Origin: Colimorpha sp045222295
GTDB lineage: Bacteria > Bacteroidota > Bacteroidia > Bacteroidales > P3
Assembly (NCBI GenBank): GCA_045222295.1
Contig: JBGUXP010000005.1
Location: 22,288-86,287 of the forward strand
Length of the DNA stretch: 64,000 bases
Reading direction: 5' to 3'
Positions within the stretch are counted from its first letter, which is position 1, and each line of letters opens with the position of its first letter. The notes under the pieces were generated by a model, which saw nothing but the letters and a program-made list of their open reading frames with translations, ran no database searches and was not told the DNA's origin. Below are positions 1 to 8,071 of this stretch, piece after piece. Both the position numbers and the translations under genes were made by a program.

Positions 1-1125
1 CCGAGTGTCAAGGAACTGGCCGCGAGCGTGGGCGTGGAGAACAGCGGCAACATGGCCGCCCTGCGCAAATACCTCGACGGCAAGCGCCCCACATCGGCCC
101 TGCCCCACTACCTGCCGCCCTACCGCGCCGACATCCGTGCCGACCTCAGCGAGTGGCTCGGCGTGGCCTACGGCTCCATCAACCGCCACGCCTCCATGGA
201 ACTCATCCTGGCCTGCGTGAAGCAGCGCAGCATCAAGAGTGCCGAGGAGATTGAAGAGATAGAGAAAGCCATCGCCACGGCCTACAACATGCATGTGGGT
301 GCCATGAAGCTGGCCATGCCCGGCCGCTACGAGTATGAGCTGGCGGGATTCATGGAGGGCGAAGCCTGGAAGGGCAACGGTCCCGTGAGCTTCCCCGTCA
401 TCATGACCGTCCACGGCGAGACACTCCACAACCACGGCCACAACAACCGCCTGGAGGTGGGCCGCATGCTGGTGATGGACGCCGGCTGCGAGACCGCGAT
501 GAACTACTGCTCCGACATCACACGCACCGTCCCCGTGGGCGGCAAGTTCGACGAGCGCCAGAAGGCCATCTACGAGATTGTCCTCAACGCCAACCTCGAG
601 GCGGCACGTGTCACCCGTCCCGGCATCACCTACAAGGAGGTGCATACCGCCGCGAGCCGTGTGCTGGCCGAGGGCTACAAGGGTCTCGGCATCCTCAAAG
701 GCAATGTCGACGACATCGTGGCCAACGGCGCCCACAGCCTGCTGATGCCCCACGGCCTGGGCCACATGATGGGCCTCGACGTGCACGACATGGAGAACTA
801 TGGCCAGATTAACGTGGGCTACGACGAGGAGACACGCCCCAGCGAACAGTTCGGCCTGGGGAGCCTGCGCTGTGGCCGCAAGCTGCAGCCCGGCTTCGTC
901 ATCACCGACGAGCCCGGATGCTACTTCATCCCCGCGTTGATAGACAAATGGAACGCCGAAGGGACGAACAAGGACTTCGTGAACTTCGACGAGTTGGAGA
1001 AATGGAAAGACTTCGGTGGCATCCGCATCGAGGACGACATCCTCGTCACCGACACCGGCGCCCGTGTCCTCGGCAAACCCATCCCCAAGACGGTGAAGGA
1101 GATTGAGGAGGTGATGGGAGAGTAA
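1..1125 (+). CDS. M24-family Xaa-Pro aminopeptidase (5' end outside window)
   Basis: Metallopeptidase that removes an N-terminal residue preceding proline, in the cytoplasm. The frame is open from base 1, so the start lies upstream; 374 codons remain. The pita-bread catalytic domain fills the visible part. The five expected metal ligands can be read: Asp in LVMDAGCE (about residue 160 of the visible part), Asp in SDITRT (172), His in HGLGHMMGLDVHD (255), Glu in DEPGCYF (304) and Glu in GIRIEDD (344). This pattern separates aminopeptidase P/prolidase enzymes from methionine aminopeptidase. It stands upstream of a transposase and is followed by palindromic repeats, with no clear operon partner. 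Aminopeptidase P and prolidase cannot be told apart without the N-terminal domain. Confidence 0.93.
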   Translation, partial: PSVKELAASVGVENSGNMAALRKYLDGKRPTSALPHYLPPYRADIRADLSEWLGVAYGSINRHASMELILACVKQRSIKSAEEIEEIEKAIATAYNMHVGAMKLAMPGRYEYELAGFMEGEAWKGNGPVSFPVIMTVHGETLHNHGHNNRLEVGRMLVMDAGCETAMNYCSDITRTVPVGGKFDERQKAIYEIVLNANLEAARVTRPGITYKEVHTAASRVLAEGYKGLGILKGNVDDIVANGAHSLLMPHGLGHMMGLDVHDMENYGQINVGYDEETRPSEQFGLGSLRCGRKLQPGFVITDEPGCYFIPALIDKWNAEGTNKDFVNFDELEKWKDFGGIRIEDDILVTDTGARVLGKPIPKTVKEIEEVMGE

Positions 1126-1148
1126 GTAGTTAAGTAGACAGTAGTTTC

Positions 1149-1237
1149 GCCCCGCAGGGGCCCCAAGAGCTTAGGCGGGGGCATCGCCCCCGAAGAAAAA
1201 GCCCCCCGCCCAATTAACGCCCCGCAGGGGCATAAGA
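1149..1237. repeat. REP-like palindrome cluster, left of the transposase
   Basis: Two perfect copies of the palindrome GCCCCGCAGGGGC lie at 1149-1161 and 1219-1231, with a GGGGGC-ATC-GCCCCC hairpin at 1177-1191 between them. A 29-bp segment at 1209-1237 containing the second palindrome recurs exactly at 1867-1895, on the other side of the transposase gene. Paired short GC-rich palindromes beside a Y1 transposase are the usual layout of REP/BIME elements. Confidence 0.85.
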
Positions 1238-1247
1238 TAAATAAAAC

Positions 1248-1694
1248 ATGGCCGACAGTTTCGCCCAAATTTTAGTCCACCTTACCTTCCATACCAAGGT
1301 CGACTACCCCACAATGCTTGAAGAGCACCTGCCCAGGGTATTCGAATATATTGGCGGCGAAATTCGTGCTTTAAAAGGCATCCCTTTCGCTGTGGGTGGC
1401 CGGCCCGACCATATACATATCTTGTCAACACTACCCAAAACAATGTCGCTCGCCGACTTTGTGATGAATATCAAAAAAGGAGCCAGCAAATGGATAAAAA
1501 CCATCGATAACAGATACAGGCTTTTTTCTTGGCAAGATGGGTATGGTGCCTTTTCTGTCAGCTATGCAAATAAGGACCGAGTGGTGAACTACATCGCCAA
1601 CCAAAAGCAACACCATCAAAAGAAAACATTCAGGGAAGAATATATAGAGTTTTTGAGCAGTAATAATATCGAATACGACGAACGATACGTGTAG
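1248..1694 (+). CDS. REP-associated tyrosine transposase (IS200-like, Y1)
   Basis: Single-strand DNA transposase of the HUH/Y1 class, 148 aa, close to the usual 140-155 aa of IS200 TnpA. The HUH metal-binding motif is PDHIHIL (His55, His57). The likely nucleophile is Tyr115 in RVVNYIANQK, with the Gln of the same helix at 119. There is no TnpB partner. On both sides lie GC-rich palindromes and an exact 29-bp direct repeat (1209-1237 and 1867-1895), as expected for a RAYT domesticated to act on REP palindromes. The frame is intact. A plain IS200 copy is the alternative, but IS200 ends normally form one hairpin each rather than arrays of different palindromes. Confidence 0.85.
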   Translation: MADSFAQILVHLTFHTKVDYPTMLEEHLPRVFEYIGGEIRALKGIPFAVGGRPDHIHILSTLPKTMSLADFVMNIKKGASKWIKTIDNRYRLFSWQDGYGAFSVSYANKDRVVNYIANQKQHHQKKTFREEYIEFLSSNNIEYDERYV

Positions 1695-1701
1695 TTCTTA
1701 T

Positions 1702-1895
1702 GCCCTTGCGGGGCAAAAAAATGATGGGATTATCCATCGGGGGCGTTGCCCCCGCCTAAGAGCTAAAGCCCCTACCGGGGCATCATAGAGAGAGAACATC
1801 AGACTCCCCCGCAGGGGAAATAAAGAACATAGACGGGGGCAACGCCCCCGAGGAAGAAGACCCACTCCCAATTAACGCCCCGCAGGGGCATAAGA
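1702..1895. repeat. REP-like palindrome cluster, right of the transposase
   Basis: Six palindromes in under 200 bp: GCCCTTGCGGGGC (1702-1714), GGGGGC-GTT-GCCCCC (1739-1753), GCCCCTACCGGGGC (1768-1781), CCCCGCAGGGG (1807-1817), GGGGGC-AAC-GCCCCC (1835-1849) and GCCCCGCAGGGGC (1877-1889). Two stem types alternate, one built on GCCCC/GGGGC and one on GGGGGC/GCCCCC. This is a BIME-like mosaic filling the gap before the nucleoside kinase gene. Confidence 0.85.
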
Positions 1896-1915
1896 AGAAA
1901 GAAAGAATACTAAAA

Positions 1916-3607
1916 ATGAAAGTAGAAATAGTACTAGCCAATACCGGCGAGCGGAAATGGATTACGCCGGGGACGCCGGTGGCAGAGTTGGCGGCGGAAT
2001 ATACCAAAGCCTATCAGGAGAAAGAGGGCAAGGCTCCGTGGCCTATCCTCGGTGCCCTGGTGAACAACAAGGTTAAACCCCTGCAATACCGCATCTATAA
2101 CCCCAAGACCATCCAGCTGCTGAACATCACGAGCCGTCAGGGCTTCCGTCTGTACCGCAACGCGCTGCAGTTCATGCTCTATACCGCCGTCCACGATTGC
2201 TACCCCAAGGCCGTCCTACACATCGACCATTCGCTGCAGAACGGTTTCTACTGCCGTATCCAGTCGGCCACGGACGACTTCGTGCTGCCCGACCAGATGG
2301 AAGTGTGCCGCACGGTGAGGGAACGCATGATAGCGCTGCAAGAGCAGGACATTCCCTTCGTCAACAAGACCATGCTGCTCAAGGATGCCATCGAGCTCGT
2401 CCGTCCACGCCACATGCCGAAAACGCTCTATCTCCTGGAGCATCTAAGGCAGATATATGTCGAGATGAACTTCCTTGGCGACACGGTGCATAAGATCAAC
2501 GGCCAGCTGGCGCCGAGTACAGGCTGCATCTCCACCTGGGACTTCCGCACCTACGGCGACGAAGGATATATGCTGCAGTGTGCCGACCCCGAGCATCCCG
2601 ACAAGCTGTCGCTCTACACCGAGACCCCCAAGCTCTTCGCCATCTTCCGCGAGCACTACCAGTGGACAGATCTGATGCACATGTCGACCATTTCGGACTA
2701 CAACCGTATCGTGTACAACCACGGCGGCCAGCACCTCATCCTGCTGGCCGAGGCGCTGCACGAGAAGAAATATGCCGAGATTGCCGACCAGGTGCGCCAG
2801 AGCGGTGCCAAGATGGTGTTGCTGGCAGGCCCCTCAAGCAGCGGAAAGACAACCTCGTGCCGCCGCTTGAGCGTGCAACTCTCGGTGCTGGGCTACGACG
2901 TCAACCAGCTGTCGCTGGACGACTACTTCCTGGGACGTGAGCGCACCCCCAAGCTCCCCAATGGAGAGTACGACTTCGAGAGTATCGACGCCCTCGACAT
3001 ACCGCTGCTCAACGAGCACCTCAACCGCCTCTTCCGCGGCGAGGAGGTGAAGATACCCACCTACGACTTCATCAAGGGCGAGCCCTTCTATAGCGGCAAG
3101 ACGCTGAAGATGGGCCCCCAGAGCGTCCTCGTGGTGGAGGGCATCCACGCCCTGAACCCCAAACTCACGGAGGAGATTGACGAGGCGCTGAAATTCAAGG
3201 TATATGTCAGCGCACTGACACAGCTCTCCATCGACGACCAGAACATCATCCACGGCACCGACAACCGGTTGGTGCGCCGTCTGGTAAGGGACAACAACTT
3301 CCGCGGCTGGAACGCCTACGAGACCATCAAACGGTGGCCCGAGGTGGTGCGTGGCGAGAAGAAGCATATCTTCCCCTACCAGGAGAACGCCAACGTGATG
3401 TTCAACAGCGCGCTGCTCTACGAGCTGGGTGTGCTGAAACGCTATGCCGAGCCCCTGCTGAAACAGGTTCCTGAAGACTGCGAGGAATACTCTATAGCAC
3501 GACAGCTGCTGGGATTCTCGGAGCTTCTGCTACCCATCGATGACAAGTTCATCCCTTATAACTCAATCATGAGGGAATTTCTGGGAGGAAGCGTGTTCGA
3601 GTACTAA
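1916..3607 (+). CDS. Nucleoside (uridine-type) kinase with TGS and ThrRS-like N-terminus
   Basis: A 563-aa multidomain protein common in Bacteroidales. Residues about 1-60 form a TGS domain. About 60-260 resemble the second additional (editing-like) domain of threonyl-tRNA synthetase. The C-terminal half is a phosphoribulokinase/uridine-kinase ATPase with P-loop GPSSSGKTT at 305-313 and the substrate-region motif LSLDDYF shortly after. The kinase part would phosphorylate uridine/cytidine or a related nucleoside; the role of the synthetase-like half is unknown. The stop codon overlaps that of the convergent aroK by 3 bp. Expression must start within the REP-like repeat region upstream, since no other gap precedes it. 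Confidence 0.88.
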   Translation: MKVEIVLANTGERKWITPGTPVAELAAEYTKAYQEKEGKAPWPILGALVNNKVKPLQYRIYNPKTIQLLNITSRQGFRLYRNALQFMLYTAVHDCYPKAVLHIDHSLQNGFYCRIQSATDDFVLPDQMEVCRTVRERMIALQEQDIPFVNKTMLLKDAIELVRPRHMPKTLYLLEHLRQIYVEMNFLGDTVHKINGQLAPSTGCISTWDFRTYGDEGYMLQCADPEHPDKLSLYTETPKLFAIFREHYQWTDLMHMSTISDYNRIVYNHGGQHLILLAEALHEKKYAEIADQVRQSGAKMVLLAGPSSSGKTTSCRRLSVQLSVLGYDVNQLSLDDYFLGRERTPKLPNGEYDFESIDALDIPLLNEHLNRLFRGEEVKIPTYDFIKGEPFYSGKTLKMGPQSVLVVEGIHALNPKLTEEIDEALKFKVYVSALTQLSIDDQNIIHGTDNRLVRRLVRDNNFRGWNAYETIKRWPEVVRGEKKHIFPYQENANVMFNSALLYELGVLKRYAEPLLKQVPEDCEEYSIARQLLGFSELLLPIDDKFIPYNSIMREFLGGSVFEY

Positions 3608-4104
3608 TTTTCCGGAGATTCCGGACAATCCGGAAAAACCGGATTGGTTCCATCCAAGACAATGGGGGCCTTTAGATAGAAGGGCTCCCTTTCTTTTAGC
3701 TGCATAGCCATCCGGCAGCGCAGCTCTTCCTCGGGGAGGCCATGAAGCTTGGGCCGCGGATTGCGGCTGCGGAGGGCACGCTCCACGAGGGCGTCGACAG
3801 GCATCTGCAGGTAGATGGCGGTACCGTGGGCGAGGATGAAGTCCATATTGTCGTTGAAACAGGGGGTGCCGCCACCACAAGAGACGACCACATTGTCGAG
3901 GTCGGCAGTGGAATGCAGCATCTGGGTCTCCAGCCGCCGGAAGGCCTCCTCGCCAAAGACAGAGAAGAAGCGTGGCACGGTGTAGTGGTAGCGCTCCTCG
4001 AAAGCTCGGTCGAGGTCAAGGAAGTCCATCCCCTTCTCGGCCGCCAGCCGGCGGCCGAAGGTGGTCTTGCCACAGTACATGTATCCCACGAGGTAGTATT
4101 TCAT
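3604..4104 (-). CDS. aroK: Shikimate kinase
   Basis: Phosphorylates shikimate at the 3-hydroxyl in chorismate synthesis. The protein has 166 aa, normal for AroK. The P-loop is GYMYCGKT (7-14), the shikimate-binding Asp is in LDLDRAF (about 32), and the CGGG motif is at 76-79. The start lies 19 bp after recN, so the two are probably co-transcribed. The last residues, VFPDCPESPEN, come from four 9-bp repeats ending in CCGGA and are not part of the normal fold. The gene ends overlapping the stop of the convergent nucleoside kinase gene. Confidence 0.93.
   Translation of the reverse strand: MKYYLVGYMYCGKTTFGRRLAAEKGMDFLDLDRAFEERYHYTVPRFFSVFGEEAFRRLETQMLHSTADLDNVVVSCGGGTPCFNDNMDFILAHGTAIYLQMPVDALVERALRSRNPRPKLHGLPEEELRCRMAMQLKEREPFYLKAPIVLDGTNPVFPDCPESPEN
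3608..3643. repeat. 9-bp tandem repeat forming the aroK 3' end
   Basis: Four consecutive 9-mers ending in CCGGA (units such as GATTCCGGA and CAATCCGGA). They encode the proline-spaced C-terminal tail of AroK on the minus strand and come within one base of the stop of the convergent gene. Confidence 0.75.
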
Positions 4105-4123
4105 TTTCTTAGGAGGTATGGCG

Positions 4124-5812
4124 TTAAGACATTAGCTCCTTGGCGGTCTGGAGGGCGGCGGGAGTGGGCGGGTCGCTGCTGAGCATGACAGCCACCTCGG
4201 TGATGCGGTCGGCGACGGCAAGCTCGCGGATGCGCGACACCGTGCGGTCGGTATCGGTCTCCTTGTAGACCTTGAGGTGCTGGTCGGCGCGGGCGGCAAT
4301 CTGCGGCAGATGGGTGATGGCGACGACCTGCATCTTCTCGGCCATGCGGCACATAATCTTCCCCACGGCAACGCTGATATCACCACTGACGCCAGTGTCT
4401 ATCTCGTCGAAGATGATGGTAGGCAGCAGCGAGCGGATGGTGAGCATACTCTTGATGGCCAGCATCACACGCGACAACTCACCGCCGGAGGCTACCTGGG
4501 CGAGGTCGTGGAGTTCGCCGCCTCGATTGGCATTGAAGAGGAATCTGACGCTGTCGTGACCGCTAGCGCTGTAGGTCGCCGATGGTATGCATTCAACACT
4601 GAAACGAGCTTCGGGCATACCCAGCTCGTGGAGTGTCGGGAGGATATTCTTTGACAGCATCTTGCCGGCTTTGACACGTGAAGCGGAGAGGACATCTGCA
4701 GCAGCCTGCATGGCAGTAAAAGCCTTGTCTACCTGCTCCATAAGCTGCTGGATGCGGTCGTCAAGGGTGGCAATAGACTGCAGCTTGCGGTCGAGGTCGT
4801 CGCGGATGGCGAGGAGGGCCGTCACACTGTCAACGCCATGCTTCTTCTGCAGACGGTAGAGGAGGGCCAGCCGCTCGTCGACCTGCTGCTGGCGCTCAGG
4901 GCTGTAGGTGAGGCCGTCGGTGACCGACTGCAGCTCGCCGCAGATATCATCAAGCTCGATGAGTGAGGAGTCGAGACGCGCAAGTAGAGCCTCAGCCTCA
5001 GGATGAAAGGGGGCTATATGGGCGAGTGCCGCCTTGGCCTGACGCAGACGCGAGAGGGCCGCCTGGCCGCTGTCATCGTCCATCATGGCCACAGCCTCGG
5101 AGAGTCCCTCGCGCACCGCTTCGGCATGGGAGAGGAGCTGCAGTTCCTGCTCCAGGGCCTCCTGCTCACCCTCCACGAGGCGGGCAGCGGAGAGCTCATC
5201 AAACTGGAACTGACAGAAGTCCTGTTCCTTGCGGTTCTGAGCCTCGGTAGCGGTGAGTTCCTCGAGTTCGCGCTTGAGAGCGGTGTATTCGCGGTATTGC
5301 TTGAAGTAGGTGACTTTAGGGGCACTAGGGTCTTTAGGGTCCTTAGGGTCTCTAGGGTCTTGGGGGGAGAGAGCGTCGAGGAGGGAGAGGCGGAACGCGC
5401 TCTCGGAAAAGACAAGGTTCTGGTGCTGGGAGTGGATATCGATGATACGGGGAGCGAGGGCTTTGAGGAAGGGCAGCTGCACAGGTGTGTCGTTGGCGAA
5501 GGCACGGCTCTTGGCCGAGGGCAATATCTCGCGACGGAGGATGAGGAGGTCGTCGTAGTCGACATCCGCCTCCTCGAAGAAGGGCTGCAGGCCCAGGCCT
5601 GCAATATCGAAGCGGGCCTCGACGACACACTTACGACCCTTGTCGGCCAATACGGCGGCATCGGCACGCTGTCCGAGGAGCAGTCCCAGGGCACCCAGAA
5701 GGATGCTCTTACCGGCACCCGTCTCACCCGTGATGGCCACAAACGCCGGCCCGAAAGAGATGTCGGACTCCCGGATAAGGGCGTAATTTTCGATATGGAG
5801 TGATGTTAACAT
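4124..5812 (-). CDS. recN: DNA repair protein RecN
   Basis: SMC-like ATPase acting early at double-strand breaks. The N-terminal half-site starts MLTSLHIENYALI, with Walker A GETGAGKS at 29-36. Two coiled-coil arms follow, and the C-terminal half-site contains VASGGELSRVMLAIK (ABC signature) and IIFDEIDTGVSG (Walker B). The length of 562 aa is typical. About residues 150-166 (reading DPRDPKDPKDPSAP) come from a 9-bp tandem repeat inserted in frame in the first arm. The gene follows sufS after 47 bp containing a REP-like palindrome, and precedes aroK by 19 bp. Confidence 0.96.
   Translation of the reverse strand: MLTSLHIENYALIRESDISFGPAFVAITGETGAGKSILLGALGLLLGQRADAAVLADKGRKCVVEARFDIAGLGLQPFFEEADVDYDDLLILRREILPSAKSRAFANDTPVQLPFLKALAPRIIDIHSQHQNLVFSESAFRLSLLDALSPQDPRDPKDPKDPSAPKVTYFKQYREYTALKRELEELTATEAQNRKEQDFCQFQFDELSAARLVEGEQEALEQELQLLSHAEAVREGLSEAVAMMDDDSGQAALSRLRQAKAALAHIAPFHPEAEALLARLDSSLIELDDICGELQSVTDGLTYSPERQQQVDERLALLYRLQKKHGVDSVTALLAIRDDLDRKLQSIATLDDRIQQLMEQVDKAFTAMQAAADVLSASRVKAGKMLSKNILPTLHELGMPEARFSVECIPSATYSASGHDSVRFLFNANRGGELHDLAQVASGGELSRVMLAIKSMLTIRSLLPTIIFDEIDTGVSGDISVAVGKIMCRMAEKMQVVAITHLPQIAARADQHLKVYKETDTDRTVSRIRELAVADRITEVAVMLSSDPPTPAALQTAKELMS
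5314..5366. repeat. 9-bp tandem repeat inside recN
   Basis: About five units of the form GGGTC(T/C)(T/C)TA read on the plus strand. They encode a DPR/DPK tripeptide repeat in RecN on the minus strand. The unit resembles that at 34993-35061 in the HerA-like gene. Confidence 0.85.
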
Positions 5813-5844
5813 TTCATTTTGGAGTTAAGGAGAAAGGAGTTAAG

Positions 5845-5861
5845 AAGCCCCATAGGGGCTT
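5845..5861. repeat. REP-like palindrome between recN and sufS
   Basis: AAGCCCCATAGGGGCTT is a 17-bp palindrome touching the sufS stop codon. Its GCCCC/GGGGC core matches one of the palindrome types around the Y1 transposase 4 kb away. Confidence 0.7.
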
Positions 5862-7053
5862 ACCCAAGAAGAGGTAAAATCCTTTCCAATGCGGTTAAAA
5901 ACACATCCACCTCCTCTTTGGTGTTGTAGACGGCAAAGGAAGCTCGAACGGTGCCGGGGATGCCGTAACGGTCCATGATAGGCTGGGTGCAATGGTGGCC
6001 AGTGCGGACAGCCACACCAAGTTGGTCAAGAAGGGTTCCTACATCATAGGGATGGGCATCGCCGACGAGAAAGGAGAGCACAGAGGTCTTCTTCGGCGCG
6101 GTGCCGTAGATGCGGGCTCCGGGGATTTTCGAGAGGCCCTCGGTGGCGTAGCGCAACAGGTCGTCTTCATGGGCTGCGATAGTGTCGACACCCACCTCCT
6201 GCATGAAGTGGATGGCCTCACCCAAGCCTATCACATCACCTACCGACGGTGTACCTGCCTCGAACTTGAAGGGCAGCTGGTTATAGGTGGTGCGCTCGAA
6301 GGTGACGTTCTCTATCATCTCTCCCCCACCCTGGTAAGGAGGAATCTCGTTCAGCATCTCCTCACGGCCATACATGACGCCGACACCCATGGGGCCATAC
6401 ATCTTGTGTCCCGAGAAGCAATAGAAGTCACATCCCAACGCCTGCACATCGACCTTGAGATGCGAGATAGCCTGGGCGCCGTCGATAAGCACAGGGACAC
6501 CGTGGCCATGGGCGATTTCGATGATCTGCTTGATGGGATTGACGGTGCCGAGGGTATTGGAGACATGGTTGACAGCCACGATACGAGTCTTGGGAGAGAA
6601 AAGGCGCTCGAAAGCCTCGAGGTCGAGCACACCTTCGTCGCTGAAGGGAATGGGGCGCAGCGTGGCACCCGCAAGCTGCCAGGGGACGATATCGGAGTGA
6701 TGCTCCATGCCCGAGACAATGACCTCGTCGTCACCGGTGAAATAGCGGCGGCTGAAAGAGGAGGCCACAAGGTTGATGCTTTCCGTGGTGCCACGAGTGA
6801 AAACAATCTCGTGGTGATGACGGGCATTGATGAACTGCTGCACCTGCCGACGTACTGCTTCGTAGCGTTCGGTAGCCTCGGTGGCGAGGTGGTGGGCGCC
6901 ACGGTGAATATTGCTGTTCAGGGTGCGGTAATAGCCATCGAGGGCCTCGATAACAGACAAGGGTTTTTGTGTGGTTGCCGCATTGTCGAGGTAGACTAGC
7001 GGATGTCCATGCACCTGAGTGGCCAGGATGGGAAATTGGGAGCGGATATTCAT
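5860..7053 (-). CDS. sufS: Cysteine desulfurase SufS
   Basis: PLP enzyme that takes sulfur from cysteine for Fe-S cluster assembly. It has 397 aa, with the PLP lysine at Lys217 in CFSGHKMYGP. The active-site Cys355 lies in the short loop RTGHHCTQP characteristic of class II (SufS) rather than IscS. Conserved YLDNAATTQKP is near the N-terminus and RASFAVYNTKEE near the end. The rest of the suf operon is not adjacent; the neighbours are dedA (35 bp upstream) and recN downstream. The start at MNIRSQFPIL fits the family. Confidence 0.95.
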   Translation of the reverse strand: MNIRSQFPILATQVHGHPLVYLDNAATTQKPLSVIEALDGYYRTLNSNIHRGAHHLATEATERYEAVRRQVQQFINARHHHEIVFTRGTTESINLVASSFSRRYFTGDDEVIVSGMEHHSDIVPWQLAGATLRPIPFSDEGVLDLEAFERLFSPKTRIVAVNHVSNTLGTVNPIKQIIEIAHGHGVPVLIDGAQAISHLKVDVQALGCDFYCFSGHKMYGPMGVGVMYGREEMLNEIPPYQGGGEMIENVTFERTTYNQLPFKFEAGTPSVGDVIGLGEAIHFMQEVGVDTIAAHEDDLLRYATEGLSKIPGARIYGTAPKKTSVLSFLVGDAHPYDVGTLLDQLGVAVRTGHHCTQPIMDRYGIPGTVRASFAVYNTKEEVDVFLTALERILPLLG

Positions 7054-7088
7054 TTTTTTTAGGAGTTACGGAGACAGAAGTTAAGTAG

Positions 7089-7883
7089 TTAAGACAAATG
7101 TTCTTGCTGCGCCTTCTTGCGTTTTTTCACCAGGTAGCGGAGCACGAAGAAGAGGACGACAGCGGCGAAGAGGGCGATGATGACAATGCTCAGTTCGTGG
7201 CTGTAACGTTCGATGACAGAGCGGTCGCCCGCCAAATGGGCAAGATAGCCCAAGAGGGCGAGGACAGTGTTCCATACGAGTGCTCCGATGGTGGTAAAAA
7301 GCATGAAGGACCAGATATTCATCCGGGATATGCCGGCGGGGATGGAGATAAGCTGCCGAATGACAGGGATGAGGCGTCCGACGAGGGTAGACACCACGCC
7401 GTGGTCATTGAAATACTTCTCCGCCCGCTCCATCTTCTCTTGCGACAGCTGCATCAGATGGCCTATCCTGCTGTTGGCAAACTTATAGATAATGGGCCTG
7501 CCGAGCCACAATGAAAGATAGTAGTTGAACAGGGCGCCGAGGAGGGCCCCCAGGGTACCGAAGAGTATCACCAGCCACCATTTCATCTCGACAGGACTGT
7601 TGTCGTCGACGGCGAAATAGACCGCTGGCGGCACCACCACTTCCGATGGGAACGGGAAGAACGAGCTCTCGACAGCCATGAGCCCCGTCACGGTCCAATA
7701 GTTCATGTTGTCCTCATAGACATCGAGCAGCCATCCCACCATACCGGAGTGCTCCTGAGGCTCGACGGCCTGGGACGCAGAGTCTGTCCTCTGGACAGCC
7801 GGCGTCTGGGCCGTTGCCGAAAGGGTACACGCCAACATCCCCCAAAACACAAAGAAAAAAAACTTTCTGTTCACTCTTTTCAT
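7089..7883 (-). CDS. DedA-family membrane protein
   Basis: Inner-membrane protein of the DedA/SNARE-associated superfamily, linked in other bacteria to lipid carrier flipping and envelope homeostasis. The start chosen is MKRVNRKFFFFVFWG, which opens a signal-peptide-like segment ending TLSATAQ; a start 36 bp upstream is possible but adds a polar stretch. The extracytoplasmic N-terminal part of about 50 residues is unusual for DedA. Typical family motifs follow: ESSFFPFPSEVVVPPA, the GRLIPVIRQLISIPAG loop and several membrane spans. The C-terminus ends in a lysine-rich tail. Confidence 0.88.
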   Translation of the reverse strand: MKRVNRKFFFFVFWGMLACTLSATAQTPAVQRTDSASQAVEPQEHSGMVGWLLDVYEDNMNYWTVTGLMAVESSFFPFPSEVVVPPAVYFAVDDNSPVEMKWWLVILFGTLGALLGALFNYYLSLWLGRPIIYKFANSRIGHLMQLSQEKMERAEKYFNDHGVVSTLVGRLIPVIRQLISIPAGISRMNIWSFMLFTTIGALVWNTVLALLGYLAHLAGDRSVIERYSHELSIVIIALFAAVVLFFVLRYLVKKRKKAQQEHLS

Positions 7884-7953
7884 GCAATTGATTGATTCTG
7901 TTTTATTCATGATTATCATTTCATTTCACGTTTCATGCAAAAAGAAGGTACTT

Positions 7954-8029
7954 CCTCTGTATATGCTCTGTACATCCTCTGTATATCCTCTGTATATCCT
8001 CTGTATATCCTCTGTATAAAACACAGAGG
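7954..8029. repeat. 11-bp tandem repeat with terminal hairpin
   Basis: Six head-to-tail units of CCTCTGTATAT (7954-8019; second unit diverged). The last unit forms a CCTCTGT/ACAGAGG hairpin with 8023-8029. It lies between the TPR gene and dedA and could end transcription of the TPR gene, but no T-run follows on that strand. Confidence 0.85.
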
Positions 8030-8071
8030 AAGCAAACCGTAAACCCACAGGACACACATAGGTTCTTTTCA

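Noticed and set aside
1149..1895. CRISPR array
   Set aside because: The palindromes vary in sequence and spacing, there are no unique spacers of regular length and no cas genes. No CRISPR array was seen anywhere in the window.
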